From: Brachynemurus nebulosus
Lineage: Eukaryota > Arthropoda > Insecta > Neuroptera > Myrmeleontidae
Assembly: GCA_035578155.1 (NCBI GenBank)
Contig: JAPWDM010000001.1
Span: 73,478,062-73,542,061, forward strand
Direction: 5' to 3'
Length of the DNA stretch: 64,000 bases
Below are positions 22,500 through 33,100 of this stretch, piece by piece (the first letter of the stretch is position 1; every line of letters begins with the position of its first letter). Under the pieces are notes generated by a model, which was not told the DNA's origin, ran no database searches, and saw only the letters and a list, made by a program, of their open reading frames with translations. Made by a program: the position numbers and the translations under genes.

Positions 22500-23598
22500 T
22501 TATTTCATAGGATTCTGTAAAGCTTTGGTTCAGTTTGGTTTTCAAAAATGCACTTAAAATACAAAATGGAAAATGGTTTTGCTGAACATATTTAAAATAG
22601 AAAATGGAAAATAGCTATTTAAAATGGATTATAAAATGCCAAATAGGATTTCCGATCTCTGGCGAAAAAATCGATCTTGTGGATCGATTGGAATCGTCAA
22701 ACCAAAAATCGATGCAGAAGAAAATCGGCTTATAAAAGATCGATCTGACGAAAATCGATTCAATTTTTGTACTTGCAGAAAATAAAAGTTTTAATGAAGT
22801 TTCTTATTGGGTCATCACAAATCAGTTTGAATTTTCTTTGAAGATGAACTGCTGAATTTAATATGAATAAAATGGTTTCCAGTTTGCGCTAAAAGTGACA
22901 ACATTAGTTGATATATATTTTACAATAATTTTTAAAAAATATCATATTTTTACTAAAAATATCCTAATTTAAATTCGAAAAGATCGATCTTCGATCCCCT
23001 AAATGTTTCACGATCTCTGTATCGATTTACTCTCCAAAGAATCGATTCGAAAAATCGAAGATCGGAAACCCTAATGCCAAATGCTTTTTTTACTTTAAAT
23101 TCTATAAATTTTTTTTATCAATATTTAAAAAAAAGTTAAGAAAATTTTAAACGTACTGAAATTAACTAAAGGCAGTCTTTTGAGAAAATTTTGTAAAGTT
23201 TACATGATATGAAAACGAAATTTAACTCTTGAAATATTGTTACTTTAAAATATTGTAAAATTTAATTCAGCCTTGACGTATTCAAACCTTGATTACGCTA
23301 CAATTGCGACTTCAAAATTATGAAAATCATCTGCTTGTAATACAAAACATTTTTTATTGCCGTGTCTTAAAGATAATAGTACACAACTTGATCGTTCAGT
23401 TCGAGTTCTATAATTTATGCACATAAATTTGAGTATACATGCATTTTCATTTTTAATGGAAAATAGATTAAAATTTTCTTTTTAAATACAAAATGGAAAA
23501 TGGTTTGACCGAACTTATTTAAAATAGAAAATGGAAAATGCCATTTTGTATTTTAAATACATATTTCAAATGAAATCATTTTAAATTGCTCCCAGCCC
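22500..23598. mobile_element. hAT-like element with AAAATGGAAAATG words
   Basis: The right end reads AATTGCTCCCAGCCCTG (23582-23598), the inverse of a CAGGGCTGG-type hAT terminus. AAAATGGAAAATG repeats cluster near both sides (22565-22635 and 23490-23545). The left terminus is not clear. A younger hAT MITE (22644-23073) is nested inside it. Confidence 0.5.
22644..23073. mobile_element. hAT MITE, 430 bp, TSD ATGCCAAA
   Basis: An exact 8-bp target duplication ATGCCAAA (22636-22643 and 23074-23081) brackets ends TAGGATTTCCGATCT and AGATCGGAAACCCTA. The subterminal regions are crowded with ATCGAT/GATCGAT words; the centre is AT-rich and non-coding. Confidence 0.9.
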
Positions 23599-24296
23599 TG
23601 ATCAACAGAAAATTATTTTATTGTAAAATTGTATAACAATTAAGAGAAATTATGATTTTTTAATAAAACAGTAATTTGAATTTACATTGTGTATTTATTT
23701 TTCTGGAAAAGTGCATTACTAAACCGCGCGAACATAGCAAAAATTTAAATAATATAACGTCTACAAGTTTCCAAATATGGTAGTAAACGTTAAATAATTT
23801 GAGTTTTTGTTTGCCCGGTTTAATAGTGCACATGCGCGAGAATTTTACCACGAATCGAAGCAGTAGGTAAGGCAGGTAGTAACGCAATACCAAGAAAATG
23901 ATCCACGATCATTTGGTTACAAACTAAAATAAAAAAAATTAGCAGTTTTGTAAAATACTAAAATACGCTGTAATAGGGTGTGGCACACAGCTTCCTCGTA
24001 CTCGTAAATGCCCAATATATCTTTGTGTAATTTAATATAGGTATATAAATTAATAAAAATAAATAAACGATTCATAAAAAATTGAGCGAAGTGGGACTAG
24101 CAGTAAATAAGATATTGACATTTAATTGGATTTCATGGTAGTGCCGTGGATACTATTCTTCTGAATGCAATGAAATTTCTAGGGGATTATCTAGGAAGCA
24201 GAACGCATAATTTCATAAAAATGAATTGAATAGTTCAGAAGTTATAGTAGCTTTTTCATTTGCTTTTAATGTAACTGCTTTAATTTTAAAGTAAAC

Positions 24297-24298
<2 letters not shown>
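23599..24298. other. Gene-free stretch
   Basis: AT-rich DNA with no coding signal and no recognised element termini. The 23660-23893 minus frame shows no family resemblance. Confidence 0.5.

Positions 24299-24328
<30 letters not shown>
24299..24328. repeat. (TAA)n microsatellite
   Basis: About 10 TAA units. Confidence 0.95.
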
Positions 24329-24330
<2 letters not shown>

Positions 24331-24702
24331 TTTTTATTGCTTAAGAAAATCTTTTACACCAGGGAAGATCATTTAACATTTATAAGTAACAACAAATAAC
24401 AAAAATTATAATAAACAGAAAGTTCATTAAGTGGTAAATACTAGCTCAGTGGTCAAGAGTCCCTATCGCATATAAAAATACGTCGTTTAGCTATGGTTTC
24501 CAGCCCTCTTATGGTTAATAACGCCGTCATGGGATCACCTCCAGCACTGGTATGCTTATTCAAGTACATTTGCCTTTTAAAAGGATACTTTTTACAATTG
24601 AAAAGAAAGTACGTAAGATACTGAGAACTTCGTTACACTGTTGACAAATTTCTTCATGTTTCAGAGTCAGTTTACAGCCTTTGAAGAAAATTTTTGTACA
24701 TA
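24299..24702 (-). pseudogene. Possible 3' end of a non-LTR retrotransposon (LINE-like)
   Basis: On the minus strand a cysteine knuckle-like stretch (GCKLTLKHEEICQQCNEVLS) resembles the C-x2-C region near the end of Jockey-type ORF2, followed by several stops and then a tail at (TAA)n 24299-24328 (read as (TTA)n on the sense strand). A similar-looking minus-strand stretch follows the CACTAGCGG element at about 25790-25900. Decayed and weak: it could be chance. Confidence 0.3.
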
Positions 24703-25758
24703 CACTAGCGGAAACAATTAAAGGATCAAAAAAAAATTCCATATTTTTAGCGATTTTTCAAATGGCTGTATCTTTGTTAAAAATGGTCGTATTGGAGTCG
24801 TAAGTACAGCAATTTAAAGCTTGAAGTTTCTAGTTTTGAAATCATCCAACTCAAAAATTTTCAAAGCAACGTGTACCGCTCAATCCTAATAAATACACTA
24901 AAAAAAAATTTTCGAAAATTTTTTAAGAAATATTTTTTTTTTATAAATTTTAAATACTGCTATTGATAAAAATGTGGAAAAAGATGAGAAAATTTTTTTT
25001 CATTTTGTTGAAGATTATGAAAGTTTAAGACCAAAAAAATGATCCTTTAATTTTTTTAAAAATTCAATCGAATGAAACAAAAAAACGGCTGGATGGATTA
25101 AATTGAAACTCGCTGGGATTTTTGTGGGTATATTGAACTGTAAAAGGCACACTTAACATTAATGGTTTTCTCGATATTTTTGATTCAGTGATCGAATTTC
25201 CAAAAAGCTACCAAAAGCCCATTTTTTCTTGATTTTTCAAATTCATTTAGAGCATGGAAAAAATTTTTTTCGGGAAAACAATGGCTAATCCTTCTAGAGA
25301 ATTTAATCGAGTTTTTAAAACCCATCTTCAATTTTCTGTGCGATCATTGGTTGCTGAAATATCGATGGTCAAAGACGAAATGATCCTTTTCCATTCAAAG
25401 TCCTATAACTCAGTGAGCAGTGGTCATATTAAGGCCTTAAAAAAAAACAAATTAAAGCTAAATTAACAATTTATCCGGCCTATGTGGTGGTTAAGTGGGG
25501 GAAATTTTTTTCCAAGTCCGTGGACCAAAAAGAAAAAACGAAAAAATTTCGAAAATTTTTTTTCAGTGTATTTATTAGGATTGAGCGATAGACGTAGCTT
25601 TGAAAATTTTTTAGTTGGAAGATTTCAAAACTAGAAACTTCAAAGCTTTAAATTTCTGTGCTTACGACTCCGATACGACCATTTTTAACAAAGATACAGC
25701 CATTCGAAAAATCGCTAAAAATTTGGAATTTTTTTTTGATCCTTTGTTTCCGCTAGTG
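24703..25758. mobile_element. Complete CACTAGCGGAAAC element (1.06 kb, TA target)
   Basis: TIRs start CACTAGCGGAAACAA, and the inverted similarity extends over about 205 bp at each end (24703-24908 and 25548-25758). TA flanks both sides (24701-24702, 25759-25760). The TIR contains poly-A/T and an AAATGG(C/T) word also seen in the other copies at 11.06-11.91, 46.09-46.70 and 61.24-61.39 kb. There is no transposase; it is a Tc1/mariner-type non-autonomous family. Confidence 0.8.
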
Positions 25759-26910
25759 TATTTTATTTGACATTCGTAACTGACTAACTGCGGTCAGCAT
25801 TCTTTTTGTTTTGAACATGTCCTGCGCTTCCCACAAATTCTCGTAACCAACTTGGGTGAACTTTTGTTTTAAAGATACAACGCAGTTAGAGTTTTTCTAG
25901 GTTCGATCATCACATAGTTCCTTTAGTTTTGCTTAGCATACTTTCGGGATTCTCTCGTCTGTCATATTCAGCAAGTGACACCACCATATCAATATACTTT
26001 TTACTATTTTAAATTACTATTTTCGATTTGCTTATATTTACTGTCAGCATCTCAACTTGTACATCATTAAAATATGTTCCAAACATGATAAGATCGTCTG
26101 GTTTGATTACTACAAAATAAACTAAGGTTATGAATATTTTTAAAATACATCTTTATCAGACGTATTGTTAAAATACATACCATACATACTTGAAAATTTT
26201 TATATTAAAAAAATTTTTTTGCTTTTTTTACTCTTTTTAAAAAAAAAAGAGTTTAAAAATTTAACAATTTAAATTTAAAAAAGACCTGTCATTTTGTGAC
26301 AGTTCTACGATCGTATCCAGGTGCCATCTATGATTTACTTTCAGAGATTTTTAATAATGACATTTTCACATGTACCAGATTTTGCCTTCTTTAATATGGT
26401 GTACAATTAAATATTACAAAAACATTTGTAATTTGATAACTTGTTTAATAAATATTAAGTTGAATATTTGAGGAAAAACTACAAATTATTTTGATAATCA
26501 ATGTATTTAATTAATAAATTTTCTGCTACTGTAAGAAGCTAATGTGAATATACCATTACAACTTATTTGGTATTTTTTTTAGTATAAATTCAAAATAAAT
26601 CGTATGTTTTGCGTTCGGTTAGACAAACCTTACCACGGATTTTGAAAATTAAAACTTAAAAATGCAATTTCTCAAAAATTTGAAATAAAATAATGAAAAT
26701 TTTAGCATAATTGGTAGTTTGAAGTAATAAACTAATTTTTAAGAAACATCTCAACATATGTTCCCATTTGAAAAAAAAAATTTTTTTCTATTCCAAAAAA
26801 ACCGTGAGTCCTAGAAGTCTGGAATAATTTTTCGTAAATGGCCCCCTCTCTTTTGAATATTTTTTGTATAAACTTTTTTTCGATTAGATGCATATTTTAG
26901 GAATAAATCG
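25759..26910. other. Gene-free stretch inside the 5.2-kb span
   Basis: The possible LINE fragment near 25790-25900 is mentioned under 24299-24702. I see nothing else I can support. Confidence 0.45.
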
Positions 26911-26936
26911 AATGGCAACTCCTGAAAAACTCACAC

Positions 26937-26938
<2 letters not shown>

Positions 26939-27025
<87 letters not shown>
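26939..27025. repeat. (TA)n abutting the right 28-bp TIR
   Basis: 43 TA units beginning exactly after the TIR that ends at 26938. Confidence 0.95.
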
Positions 27026-27029
<4 letters not shown>

Positions 27030-27032
27030 TAT

Positions 27033-27183
27033 TTATATTTTATTTTTGTAAGGTACTATACCGATGATTTTACTTTGGTAGGTCAAGGTTGTATGCGCAG
27101 TAGACAAACACCACGTGTTTTGAAACGTATTCTGTTTTCAAAGTAAAATCATCGGTATAGTACCTTACAAAAATAAAATATAA
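27033..27183. mobile_element. 151-bp MITE with perfect 45-bp arms
   Basis: 27033-27077 and 27139-27183 are exact reverse complements over 45 bp, with a 61-bp loop that contains CCACGTG. Perfect arms indicate recent origin or gene conversion. An RNA read from either strand would be a long perfect hairpin. Confidence 0.9.
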
Positions 27184-27333
27184 CTTATACCCATAATTTT
27201 TATATAAATAAAAAGTGAAAGGTTTTAAATGGACAAGCGCGAGAAATTGTAAGTTCCGTTTTAAAATTTATGACGGAAGAAGCGGCCAACGGAAGTCTCT
27301 GTATACCATTAGAAAAAGTAAGTAATTAAATTC

Positions 27334-27338
<5 letters not shown>

Positions 27339-27407
<69 letters not shown>

Positions 27408-27422
27408 CATATATATATATAT

Positions 27423-27515
<93 letters not shown>
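27339..27515. repeat. (TA)n with TACATACA interruptions
   Basis: About 177 bp; interruptions near 27403-27440. It directly precedes a hAT-like end at 27522. Confidence 0.95.
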
Positions 27516-27519
<4 letters not shown>

Positions 27520-27521
27520 AT

Positions 27522-27620
27522 TAGTGATGTGAGTCTGGTAATATTACCAAATTGCCGTAATTTACCCGACGGTTAATTTGGTAATTTACCCGACAAAAAT
27601 TACCACAGGTAATTTTGATC
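27522..27620 (+). mobile_element. hAT-like end with GGTAATTTACC words
   Basis: Starts TAGTGATGTGAG after TACATAAT (27514-27521) and tiles GGTAAT/ATTACC words. A related end (TAGAGATGTAAAATTACC) in the same orientation lies at 31849 and is preceded by ATTATGTA, the reverse complement of TACATAAT. Confidence 0.55.
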
Positions 27621-27979
27621 TTTACGACATCTATTATCTGAAATATTAATTACAGACATAATGTGAATAAGAAAGTAGAGAAGCGGTAAAAACAGCATTT
27701 CGTGTTTTACTCCCTAGAAAATATTATTGTGTTACGATTTTTATGATTCTTACATTTATTTAATTTAATTTAATCTTATTACTTAATTTAAATTAAACAA
27801 CGATTCATATTATTGAAAATGCGCCATTATTTCAAAATGAAGTTGCAATTTATAAACAAACATGTCGGTATTAATAATTTTCATCGATGAATTGAAATTG
27901 TGTATATTGAAATTTATTTTTAATATTTCTGTTAGCTTGAATACATAATAATAATATATTAAAACTCATTTTCACGTGA

Positions 27980-28255
27980 TCTAAATTGAACAGCACCATT
28001 TTTGAATTGAAGAATAGCCATATTTAAAGAGTGTTCCATTTAGAAAAAACAGGCGACACCGTGCATGTTTTTTTCACAAAAAAAACTAATTTTTTATATT
28101 TTTTTGCAAAACTAGCTTTTTAGTTGCTTTTAGAAGCAATTATAATAGAATTAAAGTTTCGTTAGATAAAAATTATACATTAAGCAAGATAGAATTTTTA
28201 TTCAGTAGTAAATTTATGATACGTATGTATACATTTCAATTTGAAAAATATCTAA
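27980..28255. repeat. Direct repeat, copy 1
   Basis: Diverged direct copy of 29516-29800 (shared TTAAATTGAACA(G/A)CAC, GACACCGTGCAT, TTTTAGAA(G/A)CAATTA). Nature unknown. Confidence 0.7.
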
Positions 28256-28264
28256 AACTCATTA

Positions 28265-28383
28265 GCTGTGTTCCAGCACCCATTTTTCGACAAGTACAAA
28301 ACATGTTCATGATTTATTTATGCGCATGCTTGACTATGAACAAGTCACAAACATGTTTGTAATGTGCAGAGTGCTGGAACATA
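28265..28383. mobile_element. Small MITE with TGTTCCAGCA ends
   Basis: Ends TGTTCCAGCA(C) and (G)TGCTGGAACA are inverted repeats; an internal pair is ACATGTT..AACATGT. Related ends occur near 29015 and 29431-29502. Confidence 0.6.
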
Positions 28384-29029
28384 TTTTAAAAACAATTGTT
28401 GACATTAAATGGACACTGTTTTCTTCCACAGTGTCGTATATATAACTTTCGGTTTGAATATTTTTGTTGATAATCGAATTATTTCGTTCCCCGTCTCAAC
28501 AGAGGTAGATAAGTGAAAATCAGAATTAAGTGTTTCCTAGTATCACTCATATCATAATACCACTAAAATTAAACAAATAAAACAAATATGGAATATCTAA
28601 AGTCACGCTGAAATTTACTAATATTAAATAAAATTATATTTCAGTTTTATTCATTTCACTCCATTTCAGTAATAAGAAATGTTAAAATGAAATTTGTAGA
28701 TGTAACTTGAAATTTTGTTAACCTAAAATTTTAATATACATATCTAGAAAACAAAAATTAAATTATTTAATTTTTCCCCCTTCTTTTTTTAAATGTCTAT
28801 AAATAATTATAAAATTTGTTTATATAGTTTAAAATTTTCAAATTCTGTACGTTAAACAATTAACCTATAATTCGTTGTTTTTAAACCGTCAAAAGAAAGA
28901 GATAGCAATAAATAAAAGAAACAAACAATATAATGTACAAAAAATCCATTCAAAAACCCTTGGACAATTTAGACAGTCAATAACAAGTTTGTAACTTGTC
29001 GGATGTATTGTTGGAACATTGTACAATAT

Positions 29030-29396
29030 CAGTGAAGAGAGACGTACAATAGAAGTTTAATCCTTATGGGCCAATGTGGACGAAAATTTTAGTCAATTTT
29101 GTTTCTGTTAGATGGCAGAACGATCGAGGTCCAGACGTTTTTAAGTTGTCAGGCGGAGGTTCAGTTTAACAGGAAGAGGTAGGGAACGTATATTTCAATT
29201 TGTATATTTCCATTTTTCTTCTATAAACAAATTTCTTGTTTCAAAAGTACAATTATCAAGACATAACAGTGCGTACTGCTTGCCTGCATAGCACTGCCAT
29301 CTGTAGATGGGGTGCCAACATCGCGGTTTGGGGTGGTCTAAAACTGTCCATAAATTTAACACAGGATTGAAGTTCTATATCCGTCTCTCTTCACTG
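29030..29396. mobile_element. MITE with CAGTGAAGAGAGACG termini
   Basis: 367 bp. The ends CAGTGAAGAGAGACG and CGTCTCTCTTCACTG are perfect inverses, and ACAATAT flanks both sides (29023-29029, 29397-29403), a 7-bp duplication. It is inserted within a copy of the TGTTCCAGCA-type element. GC-richer than its surroundings, with no ORF. Confidence 0.8.
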
Positions 29397-29515
29397 ACAA
29401 TATGTACAAATTGTTTACTTTTTCTTTGCTGGAACGCAATAACTTGATTACGCATGTGCAAACAATCCACGGACTGTCAAATATACCATGCTGGAACAAA
29501 GCTATTGTCAGGTGA

Positions 29516-29800
29516 ATTAAATTGAACAACACGATGTTGGAATTGAAAGGCAGTCATATTTAAAAGGTATGTTCCATTTACAATACATCGACGATACTGT
29601 GTGACACCGTGCATTTTCAGTGTTTTTCACAAAGAAAAAAAATTAATTTTTATTGCAAAATTAACCTTTTTATTGCTTTTAGAAACAATTAAAAGATTAG
29701 TTTTATAAAGTTTATTTAGTTAGGTAAAAATTATGCATTAAGCATTATAGAATATTTAGTGGTAGATATATTATGTGGTCACATTTCAATTTCAAAATAG
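29516..29800. repeat. Direct repeat, copy 2
   Basis: See 27980-28255. This copy has an additional about 20 bp containing CATCGACGATACTG. Confidence 0.7.
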
Positions 29801-29805
29801 TGACC

Positions 29806-30139
29806 TGTACGCTTTTAACCAAACCATATAGAAAAATTTTTTTGTCTCAAAATGCCGGCCTTTTTACTGCCAGTGATAAGTATAATAGATAAGGTTACAA
29901 AAAAAGAAAAAGAATACAATCAAAGATCCCAACATCAAAAAAGTGAACCCTAGCAATTTACAAAATATCAATTATACTAAACTATATTAATAAAACTGAA
30001 GATTACTTAGAATTATACCGTATGTTGGAATTCTGTCACAGATGGCGGCACCTGTACCAGTGAATATATACATATGACAGCATTTTGAGCCGCCATATTG
30101 CAGGACGAGTTAACTTATCTTAATCATTTAAAGAGTTAA
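29806..30139 (+). mobile_element. 5'-truncated copy of the PDHB-intron SINE
   Basis: Matches 12040-12374 with scattered differences and small A-run changes; the tRNA-like head is absent. Confidence 0.8.
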
Positions 30140-30267
30140 TTTAAGCAAGCTGGACGTAGTACATGATTCAAATAAATATAGATGTCACCACCGATACCTC
30201 TATTGTAGTGCTAAATCCAGCTGGTATATGACACAAGTATGAACTTAAGAATATGGTAGAGTCCCTA

Positions 30268-30420
30268 TAATAAATAGAGTCGTGAAATGTCAACCATTTT
30301 CTGTCCAAAACAGAGCGGGAAGAATCAAAATTAATTATCACATGTTTGAGTAAATATTTTTTAGTACATAATTATTGTTATTAAGTTATGAATTAATGAA
30401 CGTTAAGTTTCTAGTAATAA
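30268..30420. repeat. Dispersed repeat, copy 2
   Basis: Counterpart of 22148-22385 with the second block inverted relative to the first. Confidence 0.65.
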
Positions 30421-30559
30421 ATGTAATGTAACATAATATATATATAATTTTCATTCTATTTGTAATTAAGGTCTTAAAAGAAAACATATGGAAAATTTTA
30501 TATTAAAATAATATATTTAATAAGTTAATATAACTAAAATAAAAAAATAAAAAATAAAA

Positions 30560-31803
30560 TTATAATTCTTCAACTCCCGACAACTCTGATTCTGAAGAAT
30601 CTTCGTCGGTTAATTCGCTGTCCGAACCTTCTCCTACATTGATAACAATGTTATCAATGGTATCCTCTAAAGGGGCTTCTTTACAACGGAATTCGTCTTC
30701 AGCTTTTTTGGCATTCTCACACCTTTTCTTCCATTCCTCGGGTGTAAATTGTTCAAAAAACTCATCACATAAATTTTCCACATCTTTCGTTTTGAATGAT
30801 GTATTACGTGCAACCACGTATTGCTTAAGGCTGGCCCAAACCTTCTCTATAGGGTTTAAATCTGGGTGATAAGGTGGAAGACGTAAAATTTCGTGTCCAT
30901 GTTGCATAAAAATATTATCTATTTGGTATGTTTTGAAACGGGGTTTATAGATTTATATAATGTTATAAAGTTCCGTTTTTGACATGTTATCTAAATATGC
31001 AATATTTCTTTCCCGTAGCCATCTTTTCATATCCTCCTTTTTTGTCATAAAAGTCGGACATTTATTTAACTGTTTGTTATGGTACGGTGCATTGTCTAAA
31101 ACTACAAGACTTTTTTCGGGCAAATTAGGAATTAATTTTTCCTCAAGCCATTTTTTGTAATTATTAAAATTCATTTCGCGGTGGTAGTCTCCCGAATTTG
31201 TTGTTGATTTCCAACGTACATAACAATTTGGTACAAAACCATTTTCACCACCAGCATTTATTATTATAATACGTTCCCCTTTTCCTATTGGTTTATGTAA
31301 TCCTTGATTTGTGTTGTCATCCCAGTTTTTATCGTTCGTATGACTTGAATGAATGTAAGTCTCGTCCATATAGATGATCGGTCTATTTTCACATCTAAAT
31401 CTATAGATATTTTTTAAAAAATTTGAACGTAAAGCGCAAATATCGTGGCGCTCCATTAATAATTTTCGGTTAGTTTTTGTTTTCCGCCAACGAAAACTTA
31501 TTTTTTTACTACTTTCCTCAAGCTTTCTTTGCTACCATTATATCCAGTATCGTCACAAAATTTTTTATGTATACCTCGTAAGGCAGGTATTCTTTTTTCG
31601 GTTAAATAAAAGTTGTAAATGATTCGTCTAAGAACGCATTCGTCAAAACCATCCAAATTGGACTTGGGTTTCATTTTCATCCGTTTTTTATTTGGACTTC
31701 GAAATGAACAGCTTGCCCCCTCATCAATCCGTTCAGATTCTTTTTTAATTTCACGAATAGTACGGACAGAAATCCCTGTTGCTATGGATACTCGTTCTTG
31801 CAC
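30560..31803 (-). pseudogene. IS630/Tc1-mariner superfamily DDE transposase, frameshifted
   Basis: Three minus-strand pieces read in order. 31803-31498 is an HTH region (VSIATGISVRTIREIKKE, then a basic linker). 31500-30953 begins FRWRKTKTNRKLLMERHDI and holds the first Asp in IYMDETYIHSSHT, a GGENGFVPN block, and the second Asp in VVLDNAPYHN. 30952-30560 has LPPYHPDLNPIEKVW with the final Glu and an acidic tail. A frameshift at an A7 run near 31503 separates pieces 1 and 2. One in-frame TAA at 30953-30955 separates 2 and 3. The minus-strand sequence just before piece 1 ends TTTTTAG, so a splice acceptor and a missing first exon are possible. The catalytic triad is intact, but the protein cannot be made. 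No TIRs found. Confidence 0.88.
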
Positions 31804-31848
31804 CTAAAAACCATGTTAAACAGCGTATATAGAAGACATAATTATGTA

Positions 31849-31935
31849 TAGAGATGTAAAATTACCGGTAATTTTGAAAATTACGTTACCACTGGTAATA
31901 TTACGGTAATTTTCAGTAAAATTGGTATATTCGTA
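31849..31935 (+). mobile_element. Second hAT-like end with GGTAAT words
   Basis: Starts TAGAGATGTAAAATTACC and tiles AATTACC and GGTAATATTAC. See the 27522 entry for the odd relation of the flanking octamers. Confidence 0.55.
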
Positions 31936-32450
31936 TTTTAAATGAATTAGATGTACATTAATTTGATCTTTTACTTTTTTCTTCTTTTTTTTTTTTCTTA
32001 ATAAAACGGGAGGGGGTGTGTATCAGTTAAGTAATTTTCTTTAATTTTTGATTATTTTTGTAAAACTCATCAAAAATAAATTGTATAAATTTGAATAAAA
32101 AAACTGCCGCTAAAGAGTAAAAACAGTACACTACAATGACATCACAATTCGAAGACAAAAAAGTAAGTCAAAGTGGGTATTTATTGTAACTCTGGGCGAA
32201 AATGAGTTTTAATATATTGACTACATTAATAAAAATTTATAAGAGTAATTCACATAAATCAGGAAATTTTTTTTGCTTTGTAGATTGTAATACAATGAAT
32301 GACATACAATTTTTTCGTTATTACAACAAAAACATTTTAATCTGATATGTGACCAAAATGATATTTCAGAAAATAATTATCACTTGAAATTGTCATAGTT
32401 AAAATCAATAAGTTATCTTTTATTTTTGTTGCGGATTATACTTTTATGTA
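31936..32450. other. Gene-free stretch
   Basis: No coding signal or repeat termini recognised. Confidence 0.45.
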
Positions 32451-32452
32451 TA

Positions 32453-32934
32453 CAGTGCGTCCAGTAGAAGATTACACATAGAAAATCCAAGAGATAGTGT
32501 TTCTAGGGAAATTAATAATAACACTTCATTTTTTTAAAGTTTTGTCAGAATATTTTAAAATAAATCATTTGCAATTAAAAGTAAAACATATCAATTATTA
32601 AACTTCAAATGAAAGAAAAATGGAAAATGAAAAAAATGTGTGTGGTACTTTAAGGCAAGAGAAATATTGGCTCGTTTTTACGGCAAATATCTCTATAAAC
32701 AACAATAATTTGTTAATTTTTGTTTCTTAAATAAATTATTCAATAAAATTTGCTATTCAATAATACTAATGTGTAATTTTCAACTGAACACCAATACTTT
32801 TAAGAAAATAATAATTGAATTTCCATAGGAACACTATAAATTACCATTGAAATTTTCCCTATGTGTAATTTTGAAGTGGACAGTCATATACTATATTATA
32901 TTATGCAATGTGTAATCTTGAAATGAACGCACTG
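32453..32934. mobile_element. Mariner-like MITE, 482 bp
   Basis: Ends CAGTGCGT(C/T)CA.. and ..TGAACGCACTG are flanked by TA on both sides. GATTACACAT repeats lie just inside each end. A related left end (AGTGCGTCCACGG) is at 44507. Confidence 0.7.
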
Positions 32935-33021
32935 TATATGTTATATGTTTCATCCTTTTTAATAATTTGTTGTCGCACTCCTTCATCTGCGCATCTGACC
33001 GGCAACCTTAGGCTGGTTGAG

Positions 33022-33022
<1 letters not shown>

Positions 33023-33093
<71 letters not shown>
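33023..33093. repeat. (TA)n at the 5' edge of the R4/Dong element
   Basis: 35 TA units; retrotransposon sequence begins directly after them. Confidence 0.95.

Positions 33094-33100
<7 letters not shown>

Larger units (their letters stand above)
21728..26938. mobile_element. 5.2-kb span bounded by a perfect 28-bp TIR
   Basis: 21728-21755 (CCGTGTGAGTTTTTCAGGAG...) and 26911-26938 are exact inverted repeats, and both are directly flanked outside by TA arrays (21659-21727 and 26939-27025). This is best explained as one TA-target transposon that later received the hAT elements at 22.5-23.6 kb and the CACTAGCGG element at 24.7-25.8 kb. No transposase of its own is recognisable. Two solo ends in opposite orientation would be the alternative. 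Confidence 0.55.

Noticed and set aside
25790..25900. Minus-strand peptide FTQVGYENLWEAQDMFKTKR resembling a calponin-homology segment
   Set aside because: Surrounded by stops on both sides, no splice sites that extend it; a decayed LINE fragment is at least as likely.
28405..28436. GACACTGT..ACAGTGTC hairpin
   Set aside because: 8-bp stem alone in AT-rich DNA; expected by chance at this scale.
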